Part shown: piece by piece, positions 49,756-58,122 of the stretch
Position numbering within the stretch: position 1 is the stretch's first letter
How the letters are laid out: each line of letters starts with the position of its first letter
DNA from: JANWVO01 sp964458495
GTDB lineage: Bacteria; Acidobacteriota; Terriglobia; Bryobacterales; Bryobacteraceae
Direction of reading: 5' to 3'
DNA length: 64,000 nt
Assembly (NCBI GenBank): GCA_964458495.1
Contig: CAYWJB010000005.1
Location: 62,001 to 126,000, forward strand
Translations under genes and position numbers: made by a program
Notes under the pieces: model-generated
The model's input: only the letters and a program-made list of their open reading frames with translations
Databases searched by the model: none
What the model was told of the DNA's origin: nothing

Positions 49756-51609
49756 TCAGAGGCGGGCGACAGACCGGGCACGGGCGCTCTGCCGGGCGAG
49801 ATCGGCGCGGTCGCCGGTGAACTGGAGGAAGATCTCGTAGAGCCGGCGGGCGTCGTCCATGCGGCCTTGTGCGCGAGCGATTTCGGCGCGGGTGAAGAGC
49901 AGGCTGGGGTAGACGAGGAAGTCGTAGAACTCCATCTGGCCCGGATTCAGCAAGGGCCACGAATTGCCGACAACCGAAGCTGCCTGTCTCACGAAGCCGG
50001 CCTGGACGAGGCAGAAGGCGCGGAGCTCGCGGTAAGGACTGTCGGTCCCGCCGGGGGAGCGTTCCATGACGGTCTTCCAGGCTTCGGCGGCGCGGGGCCA
50101 ATCGCGGCGGAGGGTGAGGGAGAGGGCCAGGAGTTCGTCGCGGAGGCGCGCGTCGCGGAGCTGGTCGAGAAGGGCGGGATTGGGGCCGGCGGCCGCGTAC
50201 AGGGAGTAGAGCTGATGCATGGGGTCGCGCGGCGGCGTGAGGGACCGAAGAAGCGAAGCGGCGGCTGCGGGATCTGAAGCGGCGAGCCGCAGGGCAAGCA
50301 TGGAGGCGGCGACGGAGGCGAGAGGGTTGGCCGGGTCGAGCGCGATGCGGGACAAGCGAACTTTGGCGAGAGCGGACTGTGCGGTGAGCCACTCCCAGCG
50401 GGCGCGGCGGAGTTCAACGGTACGGTCGCCGGAGCGGGCGCGGTCTTCGAAAAGCCGGGCCAGGGTTTCCGAAGTACGGACTGGATCGCCGTGGAGGAGC
50501 CAGCAGAGAGCGCCTTTTTCGAGCGCGGCGCCGTTGTTGAACATGGGGTCCTTGCGGTAGCTTTCCGCGAAGGCCTGGTAGGCATCCGTGAAGCGGCCAG
50601 CCATCATGAGGATCTCGCCGCGGCTGTCAGCCGGGTTGGCGGAGGGGTCGAGCTCGGCGTAGCGGCTGACGGCTTTGAGGGCGTCGTCGAAGCGGCCCTG
50701 ATAAGCCTCGGCGTAGGCGAGGGAGTTCCAGAAGGCGGCGGCGCGGGGATCGAGGCTGGTGGCGCGGCGGAGGGCGGCAGCGGCCTGTTCGTATGCGCGC
50801 GAAGCGACCAGGGCTTCGGCCAGACGGACGTGGCCGAAGGGATCTGATGGCGAGGCAGCCACCAGGTCTTTCAATGCGGCGGCAGCACGCCCGGGATCGG
50901 CTTCGAGTCTCGCCTTGAGGACATCGAGGCGGGCGAGCGAGAGGGGATCGAGTAGCTGGCGGTATTTCGAGGCCGCGCCAATGGCGGACAATGCCTCCCT
51001 GCCGTCGCCGATGCGGGCCGCGGTTTCCGCCCAGCCGAGCCAGCACCAGCCGCAGGCGGGGTCGGCTTCGGCGGCGGAGCGGAAGGCGGATCGCGCCTGA
51101 TCGGGAGCGGGTGCAGCCAGAGCTTCGGAAAGCAGGCGGGCGGCTGCCTCCTGCGTCACGGCGAGGGGGTGGAGGGGGGCGCCGGGAGCGAGGGCGGAGG
51201 CGAGGAGGCGGGCGCAAGAGGAGAGGAGATTGTCCCAGCCGGAGGCGGGGCTGGCAAGGACCTGGTGACGGACAAGCTTGTGCGAGGGGAGTTCGTAGAG
51301 GAACAAGTGGGCTTCAAGCGCGCCATTGCGCGCGAGAAAGAAGCCAGAGAGTTCATGAGTAGCTTCGGGGAAGGAGGCGGAAGAAGGCACTTCGGCGACC
51401 TGAAGGCCGGGGGCGCCGGCAAGCTGGCGAGCGAGGGAGAAGGGCAGGAGACGGGCCAGCCAGGCGTGGGAGGGCTGCGGGGAGTGGTCCTCGAAGGGGA
51501 GCACGGCGAGCCGGCGGACAGGCGGCCGATCCTGCGGGTTGTGGCGGCAGGCGGGGAGCAGGAGCAGCGCGGCGCAAGCGGCCGCCAGGAGGGATTTCCT
51601 AAAGGACAC
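49756..51609 (-). CDS. TPR-repeat lipoprotein
   Basis: The 617-residue protein starts at GTG 51609. Its signal peptide ends in a lipobox LLPAC, so Cys21 is probably lipidated. Next is a region LAVLPFEDHSPQPSHAWLARLLPFSLARQLAG, similar to the conserved FlgO/TolB-N-like module that precedes TPRs. About ten degenerate TPRs follow (WNSLAYAEAYQGRFDDALKAVSRYAELDP). The start overlaps the upstream TPR gene stop by 11 nt, so they are cotranscribed. Probable envelope scaffold. Codons are strongly C-ending. Confidence 0.75.
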   Translation of the reverse strand: MSFRKSLLAAACAALLLLPACRHNPQDRPPVRRLAVLPFEDHSPQPSHAWLARLLPFSLARQLAGAPGLQVAEVPSSASFPEATHELSGFFLARNGALEAHLFLYELPSHKLVRHQVLASPASGWDNLLSSCARLLASALAPGAPLHPLAVTQEAAARLLSEALAAPAPDQARSAFRSAAEADPACGWCWLGWAETAARIGDGREALSAIGAASKYRQLLDPLSLARLDVLKARLEADPGRAAAALKDLVAASPSDPFGHVRLAEALVASRAYEQAAAALRRATSLDPRAAAFWNSLAYAEAYQGRFDDALKAVSRYAELDPSANPADSRGEILMMAGRFTDAYQAFAESYRKDPMFNNGAALEKGALCWLLHGDPVRTSETLARLFEDRARSGDRTVELRRARWEWLTAQSALAKVRLSRIALDPANPLASVAASMLALRLAASDPAAAASLLRSLTPPRDPMHQLYSLYAAAGPNPALLDQLRDARLRDELLALSLTLRRDWPRAAEAWKTVMERSPGGTDSPYRELRAFCLVQAGFVRQAASVVGNSWPLLNPGQMEFYDFLVYPSLLFTRAEIARAQGRMDDARRLYEIFLQFTGDRADLARQSARARSVARL

Positions 51610-52363
51610 GAGGTTCGATTTTGATGATCTCTTCAAATTCCGGCAATTTCCGGATTTCGGCGAATTCTTCTTCCTCGAGATAGCGCTTTTTATCCTTGAA
51701 GCCCTCCTCGATGGATTTTCGCATGTAAAAGAGGGCGAGGTCGTTCCGGCCGTGCTTGGCGTAGACCTTGGCGAGCTGGTAGTGGAAGCGGGCGCGCTCT
51801 TCGACGCTGCGCTCCTGGAGGAGGACGCCGGAGGTGCCGCGGCGCTCGAAGACATCGGGATCGAGGGATATGGCCTTCTCGTAGCATTCAGCGGCACGGC
51901 GGTAATCCTTGCGGGCGAAGTAGGCGGTGCCAAGGTTGGAGTAGATGGAAGCGGAGTCGGGGTTCAGCTTGAGGGCCTTCTTGTACTGGGAGACCGCGCG
52001 GCGGTAGCTCCTCCGGGCGTAGTGGACAGTGCCGAGGTTGTTGATGGCTTCCGGATAATTCTTGTTGAGCTTGAGGGCGCGCTCGTACATTTTCCTGGCG
52101 GAATTTAGGTCGCCGAGCTGCTGGAAGGCAATGCCGATTTTATTGAGAATGACTGCGGTTGGCGGCTGGATGGAGCGATAGACGTCGATTGCCTCGCGGT
52201 ACATGCGCCGCGCCATGTAAATGTCGCCGCGCATTTCGGGGCTGATCTGGGGCTTGGGAGATTCCGCCTGCGAGGCGGGAGGAGGCTGCTGCGCCGGCTG
52301 GACGGCCGCAGCGGCGAAGAGGCAAGACGCCGCGACGAAGAAGAATCTGGCGGGGGACTGCAT
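51599..52363 (-). CDS. Exported TPR protein
   Basis: The 254-residue protein has a signal peptide (about 1-21) and three to four well-formed TPRs in the middle: ILNKIGIAFQQLGDLNSARKMYERALKLNKN, AINNLGTVHYARRSYRRAVSQYKKALKLNPD, SIYSNLGTAYFARKDYRRAAECYEKAISLDP. A Glu/Lys-rich tail ends in EEIIKIEPRVL. ATG 52363 has AGGGAGGG before it. It sits 22 nt downstream of the PBP gene, giving a PBP-TPR-TPR lipoprotein operon. A role in peptidoglycan assembly is suggested by context only. Confidence 0.78.
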   Translation of the reverse strand: MQSPARFFFVAASCLFAAAAVQPAQQPPPASQAESPKPQISPEMRGDIYMARRMYREAIDVYRSIQPPTAVILNKIGIAFQQLGDLNSARKMYERALKLNKNYPEAINNLGTVHYARRSYRRAVSQYKKALKLNPDSASIYSNLGTAYFARKDYRRAAECYEKAISLDPDVFERRGTSGVLLQERSVEERARFHYQLAKVYAKHGRNDLALFYMRKSIEEGFKDKKRYLEEEEFAEIRKLPEFEEIIKIEPRVL

Positions 52364-52385
52364 ATGGCCCTCCCTGGCGATGAGC

Positions 52386-54863
52386 CTACTTAAATATAGC
52401 CCGAATCCGGCCCCAGAAACCCTTCTTCGGTTCGGGCTGCCGGGGGGCAGGTTGAGGCGCAGAAGGCTGGGGCGAGGGGGCGGCGCGCGCCGCCACGGGC
52501 GAGGAAGGCTGGCTGGGGGCGCGAGCGGTTTGCTGCGAGGGCGCCGGATCGGACTCCCAACTGGAGATGAGGGTGCGACCGCCGCCGCCGTGGAGCTGGC
52601 AAAGATCGACGGGCTGGGTGCCGGCGAGGAAGACCTCGGAGACGGCTTTGGGGCAGGCGGCGGTGGCGAGCTGGCCGCTGAGGGGATCGATGTCAACGAT
52701 GGCGACGCCATCGGGAGGGGAGAAGGGCTGCACGCCACGGTATTCACGGTGGCGGTGCGCACGCTTCATGAATTCCGTCCAGATGGGGAGAGCGGCCTTG
52801 GCGCCTTCGAGGGGGAGTTCCTGGTTGTCGTCGAAGCCGACCCATACGACGCAGAGAAGCTTGGAGGTGAAGCCCGCGAACCAGGCGTCGTGGGATGTGC
52901 CGGTCTTCCCGGCTGCGGGCAGGAGGAAGCCGCGGGAGCGAACGCCGGCGCCGGTGCCGGAGCGGAGGACCTCTTCCATCAGGTTCACGATCATGTAGGC
53001 GATGCGAGGGTCGAGCGCGGGCCGTGCGACGGGCTGGTATTCGAAGATCAGGGCGCCGTCAGAGGAGCGGATTTCGCGGATAAGATTGCGCTGGACCCAG
53101 GTTCCCTGGTTGGAGAAGACTGTGTAGGCGGCGGCGATGTCGAGGGGAGTGACCTCATAGGCGCCGAGGGCGAGGGCGGGGGTGGGCTTGACGCCGCGGA
53201 GGCCGGCGGCCTCGGCGAGGGCGGCGACGTTGTCGAAGCCGGCCATTTCCGCGAACTTGACGGTGGGGATGTTGAGAGATTTCGAGAGGGCGAAGCGGAG
53301 GGTGACGTTGCCGTTGAATTGCTGGCGGAAGTTGTTGGGGGTGTACTCGCGGTCGTCGTAGTAGAAAGTGGTGGGTTCGTCGACGACCTGGGTGACGGGA
53401 GTGATGAGGGGCTCGCGGCCTTCGAGGGCGGTGTTGAGCGCAGCGGCGTAAACGAAGGGCTTGAAAGCGGAGCCGGGCTGGCGGCGGGCGAGGGCGCGGT
53501 TGAGCTGGCTGGCAGCGTAGCTGCGGCCGCCGACGAGGGCCTTGACCTCGGCGGTGTGGGGATCGAGACAGACGAGCGCGACCTGGGGCTCGGGAAACTT
53601 GCGGCGCATTTTGGCCAGCAGGGCGTCGACCTCCTGGATGCCGATGCGGACAGCCTCGATGGCGTCGCGCTGGAGCTTCATGTCGATTGTGGTGTAGATG
53701 CGGTAGGAGTTGGCCTGGAAGTCGAGGTCGGCGAAGTTCTCCTGGAGTTCGTCGTAGGCAAGGTCGACGAAGTAGGGGGCGTCGGTCGATTCCTCGCCTC
53801 CCTCGGCGAGGCGGAGCGGGGCTTTGACGGCTTCGAGGTACTGGAGTTCGGTGATGTAGCCGTTGTCGCGCATGAGGGCGAGAACGACGTTGCGGCGCTG
53901 GAGGGCGCGTTCCGGGTGGCGGTAGGGATTGAGATAGTTGGGGCGCTGGATGAGGCCGGCGAGGAGAGCGGCTTCCTCGATGCGGAGATCGCGAAGATCC
54001 TTGCCGAAGTAGACCTGGGCGGCCTCGCCGAAGCCATGGATGGCGAAGCTCTTGCGCTGGCCGAGATCGACCTGGTTGGCGTAGTACTCGAAGATCTGCT
54101 CCTTGGTGAGCTTCTGTTCGAGCTGAAGGGTGATGAGGGCCTCAAGGGCCTTGCGCTTCCATGTTTTGTCGCGGGAGAGCCAGAGGAGGCGGGCGAGCTG
54201 CATGGAGATGGTGGAGGCGCCGTAGCGGCGGTTCTGGGTGATGTCGACCCAGGCGGTACGAAGGATGCGAATGGGGTCGAAGCCGGCGTGGTCGAAGAAG
54301 CGCTTGTCTTCGGCGGAGATGACGGCGTGGACGAGGACCTTGGGGATGTCGTCGAAGCGGACGAGGCGGCGTTTTTCGCGGCGGCGGTCGTGGAGGTTGG
54401 TGACGAGTTCGGGGTCGAGGAAATAGCGGGGGCGCTCGGTGTGGTCGCGGCTGGAGACGATGCGGGAGACGGTGTTGTTCTCGATGAAGACGACGCCGGG
54501 CTCGGAGTGGGGATAGGCGTCGACGCCGGGGAAGACTTCGATGCCGTCGGCGCGGACGTGGAACCAGCCGACGCGGTTGGAGCGGTCGGTGGAGTAGCCA
54601 CGGCGGCGGAGCGCGTCGACGAGTTCGCCGGGGGTGAGGGAGTCGCCGACGCTGACGGGTTCGGGGGTGGCGAAGAGCTGGGCTGTCTGGGTGAAGGGAC
54701 CCTTCTTGAGCTTTTCGTCGACGAGGCGGGAGTAGTGGACCCAGACGGCGACGAAGGCGATGAGGGAGGAGACTGCGAGGAAAGCGATGAGAGCGGCGAG
54801 GACTCTGCCAAAGGTGTGGCGTGGGAGGAGGGAGCGGGCAGTTTTGCGGGGTTTTGCGCTCAC
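52386..54863 (-). CDS. Bifunctional penicillin-binding protein (PBP1b-like glycosyltransferase/transpeptidase)
   Basis: The 825-residue inner-membrane peptidoglycan synthase has a TM helix at about 20-42. A UB2H-like domain (about 55-100: TAQLFATPEPVSVGDSLTPGELVDALRRRGYS) follows, as in PBP1b. The GT51 domain has ISAEDKRFFDHAGFD and GASTISMQLARLLWL. The transpeptidase carries RRQPGSAFKPFVY (SXXK, Ser-Ala-Phe-Lys), SKSLN (SXN) and GKTGTS (KTG). The Pro/Ser/Ala-rich C-terminal tail ends KKGFWGRIRAIFK. Catalytic residues are complete. It is first in an operon with two TPR genes. Confidence 0.94.
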   Translation of the reverse strand: MSAKPRKTARSLLPRHTFGRVLAALIAFLAVSSLIAFVAVWVHYSRLVDEKLKKGPFTQTAQLFATPEPVSVGDSLTPGELVDALRRRGYSTDRSNRVGWFHVRADGIEVFPGVDAYPHSEPGVVFIENNTVSRIVSSRDHTERPRYFLDPELVTNLHDRRREKRRLVRFDDIPKVLVHAVISAEDKRFFDHAGFDPIRILRTAWVDITQNRRYGASTISMQLARLLWLSRDKTWKRKALEALITLQLEQKLTKEQIFEYYANQVDLGQRKSFAIHGFGEAAQVYFGKDLRDLRIEEAALLAGLIQRPNYLNPYRHPERALQRRNVVLALMRDNGYITELQYLEAVKAPLRLAEGGEESTDAPYFVDLAYDELQENFADLDFQANSYRIYTTIDMKLQRDAIEAVRIGIQEVDALLAKMRRKFPEPQVALVCLDPHTAEVKALVGGRSYAASQLNRALARRQPGSAFKPFVYAAALNTALEGREPLITPVTQVVDEPTTFYYDDREYTPNNFRQQFNGNVTLRFALSKSLNIPTVKFAEMAGFDNVAALAEAAGLRGVKPTPALALGAYEVTPLDIAAAYTVFSNQGTWVQRNLIREIRSSDGALIFEYQPVARPALDPRIAYMIVNLMEEVLRSGTGAGVRSRGFLLPAAGKTGTSHDAWFAGFTSKLLCVVWVGFDDNQELPLEGAKAALPIWTEFMKRAHRHREYRGVQPFSPPDGVAIVDIDPLSGQLATAACPKAVSEVFLAGTQPVDLCQLHGGGGRTLISSWESDPAPSQQTARAPSQPSSPVAARAAPSPQPSAPQPAPRQPEPKKGFWGRIRAIFK

Positions 54864-54907
54864 GGAGTTTTCTTCAGTTGGCGAACACCTCTATTGTGGC
54901 ATGGCGG

Positions 54908-55348
54908 CTAGCGGCGGTCCCTGTCGAGGGCCTCGAGTTCCTTCCAGATATCGCCGTGGGCATGCCATTCGGTGGGGGGCTGGGCGGAGACGTGAGCGAC
55001 GGGCTCGTCGAGGGTGCCGTGTCCGTAAGGGCAGATGAGGGAAATGCGGGGAGGGGCGAAGAGAGTGGCGCGGCTCCAGCTGCCGCTTTCGACGGGCATG
55101 CGGAGGCGGCGGAGGCAGATGCGGCAGCGGGAGCGCTGATCGAGAACGATGAGGGCGAGCAATCCGAGGGAGAAGAGGCAGTAGACGAGGATGGCGATGG
55201 TCCAGGGGAGATCGTTGGGGAAGCGAGGCAAGTGGGTGTAAAGAAAGATCTCCGGTTCGGGGAGTAGGCGGTCGATGGCGAGCCAGAGCCCATGCATGAC
55301 CGCGGCGGCAGCGGCGAGCTTCGCCAGGAAAAAGCCCCAGTACTTCAC
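54908..55348 (-). CDS. Membrane protein with zinc-ribbon-like tail, unknown function
   Basis: The 146-residue protein has two membrane segments (about 6-26 and 47-70). A cytoplasmic or periplasmic part carries CRICLRRL (about 74-81) and CPYGHG (about 107-112), which could form a four-ligand zinc site (C, C, C, H). The C-terminus is acidic. It lies between the PBP and proline dehydrogenase genes on the same strand. No family is recognised. Confidence 0.6.
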   Translation of the reverse strand: MKYWGFFLAKLAAAAAVMHGLWLAIDRLLPEPEIFLYTHLPRFPNDLPWTIAILVYCLFSLGLLALIVLDQRSRCRICLRRLRMPVESGSWSRATLFAPPRISLICPYGHGTLDEPVAHVSAQPPTEWHAHGDIWKELEALDRDRR

Positions 55349-55408
55349 CGGGCCGTCCTCATAGTGGTTAGACGCTGCGGGGGTGGCGGCAGTTCCGAAA
55401 GTTCGGGG

Positions 55409-56320
55409 TCAATGACGGGCGAGGTTGCGGAGGATGAAGAGGAGATTGGCGGGCCGTTCGGCAAGGCGGCGCATGAAGTAGGGATACCAGGCGTCGCCGT
55501 ACGGGACGTAGAGGCGGAGGCGGTAGCCGGAGGAGACGAGCATGCGCTGGAGGTCGCGGCGGACGCCGTAGAGCATCTGGAACTCGAAGGAGGAGGGGCT
55601 GCGGCCGGAGCGGGCGGCGTGTTCGAGCACGACGTCGATCATGCGGGGATCGTGCGTGGCGAAGGCGGGATCCTCGCCGTCGTCGAGCATGAGGCGGGCG
55701 AGGCGGGCGTAGCTGGAGTCGACGTCGTGTTTTTTGGGCCAAGCGATGGAGGGGGGCTCCTTGTAGGCGCCCTTGCAGAGGCGGACGGGGATGCGGAGGG
55801 AGTTGAGGCGGCGGAGGTCGTCGTGCGTGCGGTAGAGGCAAGCCTGGAGGACGGCGCGAAGGCCGTTGTGGGCGGAGTGGAGGTCTTCGACGATGCGGAG
55901 GGTGGGACTGACGTACTGGCTGGACTCCATGTCGATTTCGACGCGGGACTGGACGGAGCGGGCCTTCAGGAGGACGGACTCGACGTTCGAGCGGCAGAGG
56001 GAGTCCGAGATATCGAGGCCGAACTGGGTGAGCTTGATGGAGACGGTGGAGCGGAGGGAGGAGCGGGCGATGGCGTCGAGGGCTTCCTCGATGCAGGCGC
56101 GTGCGGCGGCGGCTTCCCCGGTGGAGGTGACGTTTTCGCCGAGGTGATCGAGCGTGGAGAGGATGCCGTCCTGCTGGAGGCGGAGGGCGACGGCGATGAC
56201 GTCTTCGAGCCGGCGGCCGGCGACGAAGCGGCTGGTGAGGCGGGCGGCGAAGGGCGAGGTTTCCATCCACCGCCGGAGGCCGCGGCGGCGGGAGAGGAAG
56301 AGAAACGTTTCTCTCAGCAT
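55409..56320 (-). CDS. Proline dehydrogenase
   Basis: The 303-residue TIM-barrel FAD enzyme oxidises L-proline to pyrroline-5-carboxylate. Motifs: LDHLGENVTSTGEA, VSIKLTQFGLDIS, EIDMESSQYV, IPVRLCKGAYKEPPSIAWPKK, then SFEFQMLYGVRRDLQ and YVPYGDAWYPYFMRRLAERPAN, all typical of monofunctional bacterial PRODH. The start MLRETF at 56320 fits the family length; the minus frame stays open upstream through the phage genes only because of strand composition. The P5C dehydrogenase is not nearby. Confidence 0.92.
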   Translation of the reverse strand: MLRETFLFLSRRRGLRRWMETSPFAARLTSRFVAGRRLEDVIAVALRLQQDGILSTLDHLGENVTSTGEAAAARACIEEALDAIARSSLRSTVSIKLTQFGLDISDSLCRSNVESVLLKARSVQSRVEIDMESSQYVSPTLRIVEDLHSAHNGLRAVLQACLYRTHDDLRRLNSLRIPVRLCKGAYKEPPSIAWPKKHDVDSSYARLARLMLDDGEDPAFATHDPRMIDVVLEHAARSGRSPSSFEFQMLYGVRRDLQRMLVSSGYRLRLYVPYGDAWYPYFMRRLAERPANLLFILRNLARH

Positions 56321-56480
56321 ACGGGGCTGATCCACTTCTACGGTATCTGATGCGAGGGGCGGAAGGGAAGCTGTCACAGGAGTGGAACAAGAAATTTCTG
56401 TTTTGTTTTTCAGGATTTGGCGCGGCGAAAGGGCGGGCGTTGAGGAAACGCGGAGAAGCTCTGTGGCGGCGGGGGAACGC

Positions 56481-56831
56481 ATGGAGATGGCAACGAAGCA
56501 GGCGAAGAAGAAAGCGACGCGAAAGACGGCGCAGGGATCGAAGACGCCGCTCAAGCCGAAGGCAACGAAGACGGCAGCGAAGACGAAGGAGGGGAACAGC
56601 GGGGAGGCAGCGAGGAAAGAGGGCGCGAGCAAGCGGAAGGTGAAGCTGGACAAGAAGAAGCTGGGCGCGATGGTGGACCGGATGCTGCTGCAACTGGCGG
56701 AGCAGGTGGAAGAGGGCGAGTGCAAGATCTCGACAAGCGAGGGGGTGAGGCTGATCCAGTTGCGGGAGTCGCTGGGGCTGGAGAAGCCGAGCGCGGTGAA
56801 GGTGGAGTGGGTGGAGCCGAAAGGGGAATGA
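56481..56831 (+). CDS. Lys-rich small protein, possible small terminase or DNA-binding phage protein
   Basis: The 116-residue protein has an N-terminal half that is a histone-H1-like Lys/Ala/Thr tail (KKKATRKTAQGSKTPLKPKA...). The C-terminal half is helical (KLGAMVDRMLLQLAEQVEEGECKISTSEGVRLIQLRESLG). It ends with a 4-nt overlap (ATGA) with the large terminase gene, the normal place for the small terminase subunit, whose sequence is poorly conserved. ATG 56481 is chosen over 56382. Function by position only. Confidence 0.6.
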   Translation: MEMATKQAKKKATRKTAQGSKTPLKPKATKTAAKTKEGNSGEAARKEGASKRKVKLDKKKLGAMVDRMLLQLAEQVEEGECKISTSEGVRLIQLRESLGLEKPSAVKVEWVEPKGE

Positions 56832-58111
56832 AGATCCGGAGGGCCATTCCGTATGCGCCGCTGCCGTCGCAGCGGCGGTTCCATGAATCGGCGGCAAGGT
56901 TCAAGGGGTTTTCGGGGCCGATCGGATCGGGCAAGAGCCAGGCGCTGTGCCACGAGGCGCTGAAGCTGGCGTATCTGAACCCCGGGAGGACGGGGCTGAT
57001 CGGGGCGCCGACGTATCCGATGCTGCGGGACGCCACGCAGGCGGCGCTGTTCGAGGTGATGAGGCAGAGCGGGATTCCATATGAGTTCAACAAGGCGGAG
57101 AACCAGGCGGTGCTGCTGGACACGGACTCGCGGATCCTGTTCCGCTCGCTGGACGAGTACGAGCGGTTGCGGGGGACGAACCTGGCGTGGTTCGGAGTGG
57201 ACGAGCTGACATACGCGAGCGAAGAGGCGTGGGTGCGGCTGGAGGGAAGGCTGAGGGATCCGCAGGCGAAGCGGCTGTGCGGGTTTGGCGTGTGGACGCC
57301 GAAAGGGTACGACTGGGTGTGGGAGCGGTTTCTTCATGACCCGGTAGCCGGATACGAGTGCGTGCAGGCGCAGCCGTTCGAGAACCGGCACCTGCTGGAG
57401 AAAGTGCCGGATTTTTATGAGCGGCTGAAGCACAGCTACGACGAGGCGTTCTACGCGCAGGAGGTGCTGGGCGAGTATCTGAATCCGGCGCAGGGGCTGG
57501 TGTACCACGCATTCGAGCGGAAGGCGAACGTGAAGGACGTGGAGGCGGACCCGGGTCGGGAGCTGCTGTGGGCGCTGGACTTCAACGTGGATCCGATGTC
57601 GAGCGTAGTGGTGCAGGAGGTGGAGGGGCGGGTGCACGTGCTGGACGAGATCGTGCTGCGGCGGGCGGGGACGCGGGACGCGTGCGAGGAGTTCGCGCGG
57701 CGGTATGGCGGGTGGAAGGCGGGCGTCGTGATTTATGGGGACGCGTGTGCGGGGCGGTTGCAGACGAGCGGGACGACGGACCGGCAGGTGATCGAGGCGT
57801 TCTTCGCGGAGAGAGGGGAGCGGCCCGTGTACCGGATCCCGAGGAAGAACCCGCCGGTGAGGGAGCGGGCGGCGCTGATGAACGCGAAATTGAGGAACGC
57901 GGCGGGGGAGGTGGGTCTGGTGGTCCACCCGCGCTGCAAGGAGCTGATTCTGGATTTCGAGCGGGTGCAGTGGGCGGAAGCGGCGAATGAGATCGACAAG
58001 GACAAGGACCCGCGGCGCACGCACCTGAGCGACGCGCTGGGCTATCTGCTGTGGGAGCGGCAGCAAGCGGGCTCGGCGGCCGGGGAGAGGGACCAACGGC
58101 TGTACTGGTGA
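56828..58111 (+). CDS. Phage terminase large subunit
   Basis: The 427-residue DNA-packaging motor has an N-terminal ATPase with Walker A GPIGSGKS (30-37), coupling region LIGAPTYPMLRDATQ and Walker B WFGVDELTYAS. The C-terminal RNase-H-like nuclease has acidic residues in LWALDFNVDPMSS, IYGDACAG and THLSDALGYL. The length and order are standard. It starts the head-packaging module and is coupled to the small Lys-rich gene. Confidence 0.93.
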   Translation: MKIRRAIPYAPLPSQRRFHESAARFKGFSGPIGSGKSQALCHEALKLAYLNPGRTGLIGAPTYPMLRDATQAALFEVMRQSGIPYEFNKAENQAVLLDTDSRILFRSLDEYERLRGTNLAWFGVDELTYASEEAWVRLEGRLRDPQAKRLCGFGVWTPKGYDWVWERFLHDPVAGYECVQAQPFENRHLLEKVPDFYERLKHSYDEAFYAQEVLGEYLNPAQGLVYHAFERKANVKDVEADPGRELLWALDFNVDPMSSVVVQEVEGRVHVLDEIVLRRAGTRDACEEFARRYGGWKAGVVIYGDACAGRLQTSGTTDRQVIEAFFAERGERPVYRIPRKNPPVRERAALMNAKLRNAAGEVGLVVHPRCKELILDFERVQWAEAANEIDKDKDPRRTHLSDALGYLLWERQQAGSAAGERDQRLYW

Positions 58112-58122
58112 GGGGGAGAGCG

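Noticed and set aside
55409..58096. 895-residue minus-strand protein spanning proline dehydrogenase and the phage terminase
   Set aside because: Only the last 303 residues match a family (PRODH). The rest is Arg/Pro/Leu/His-rich antisense of the terminase region caused by GC-skewed codons.
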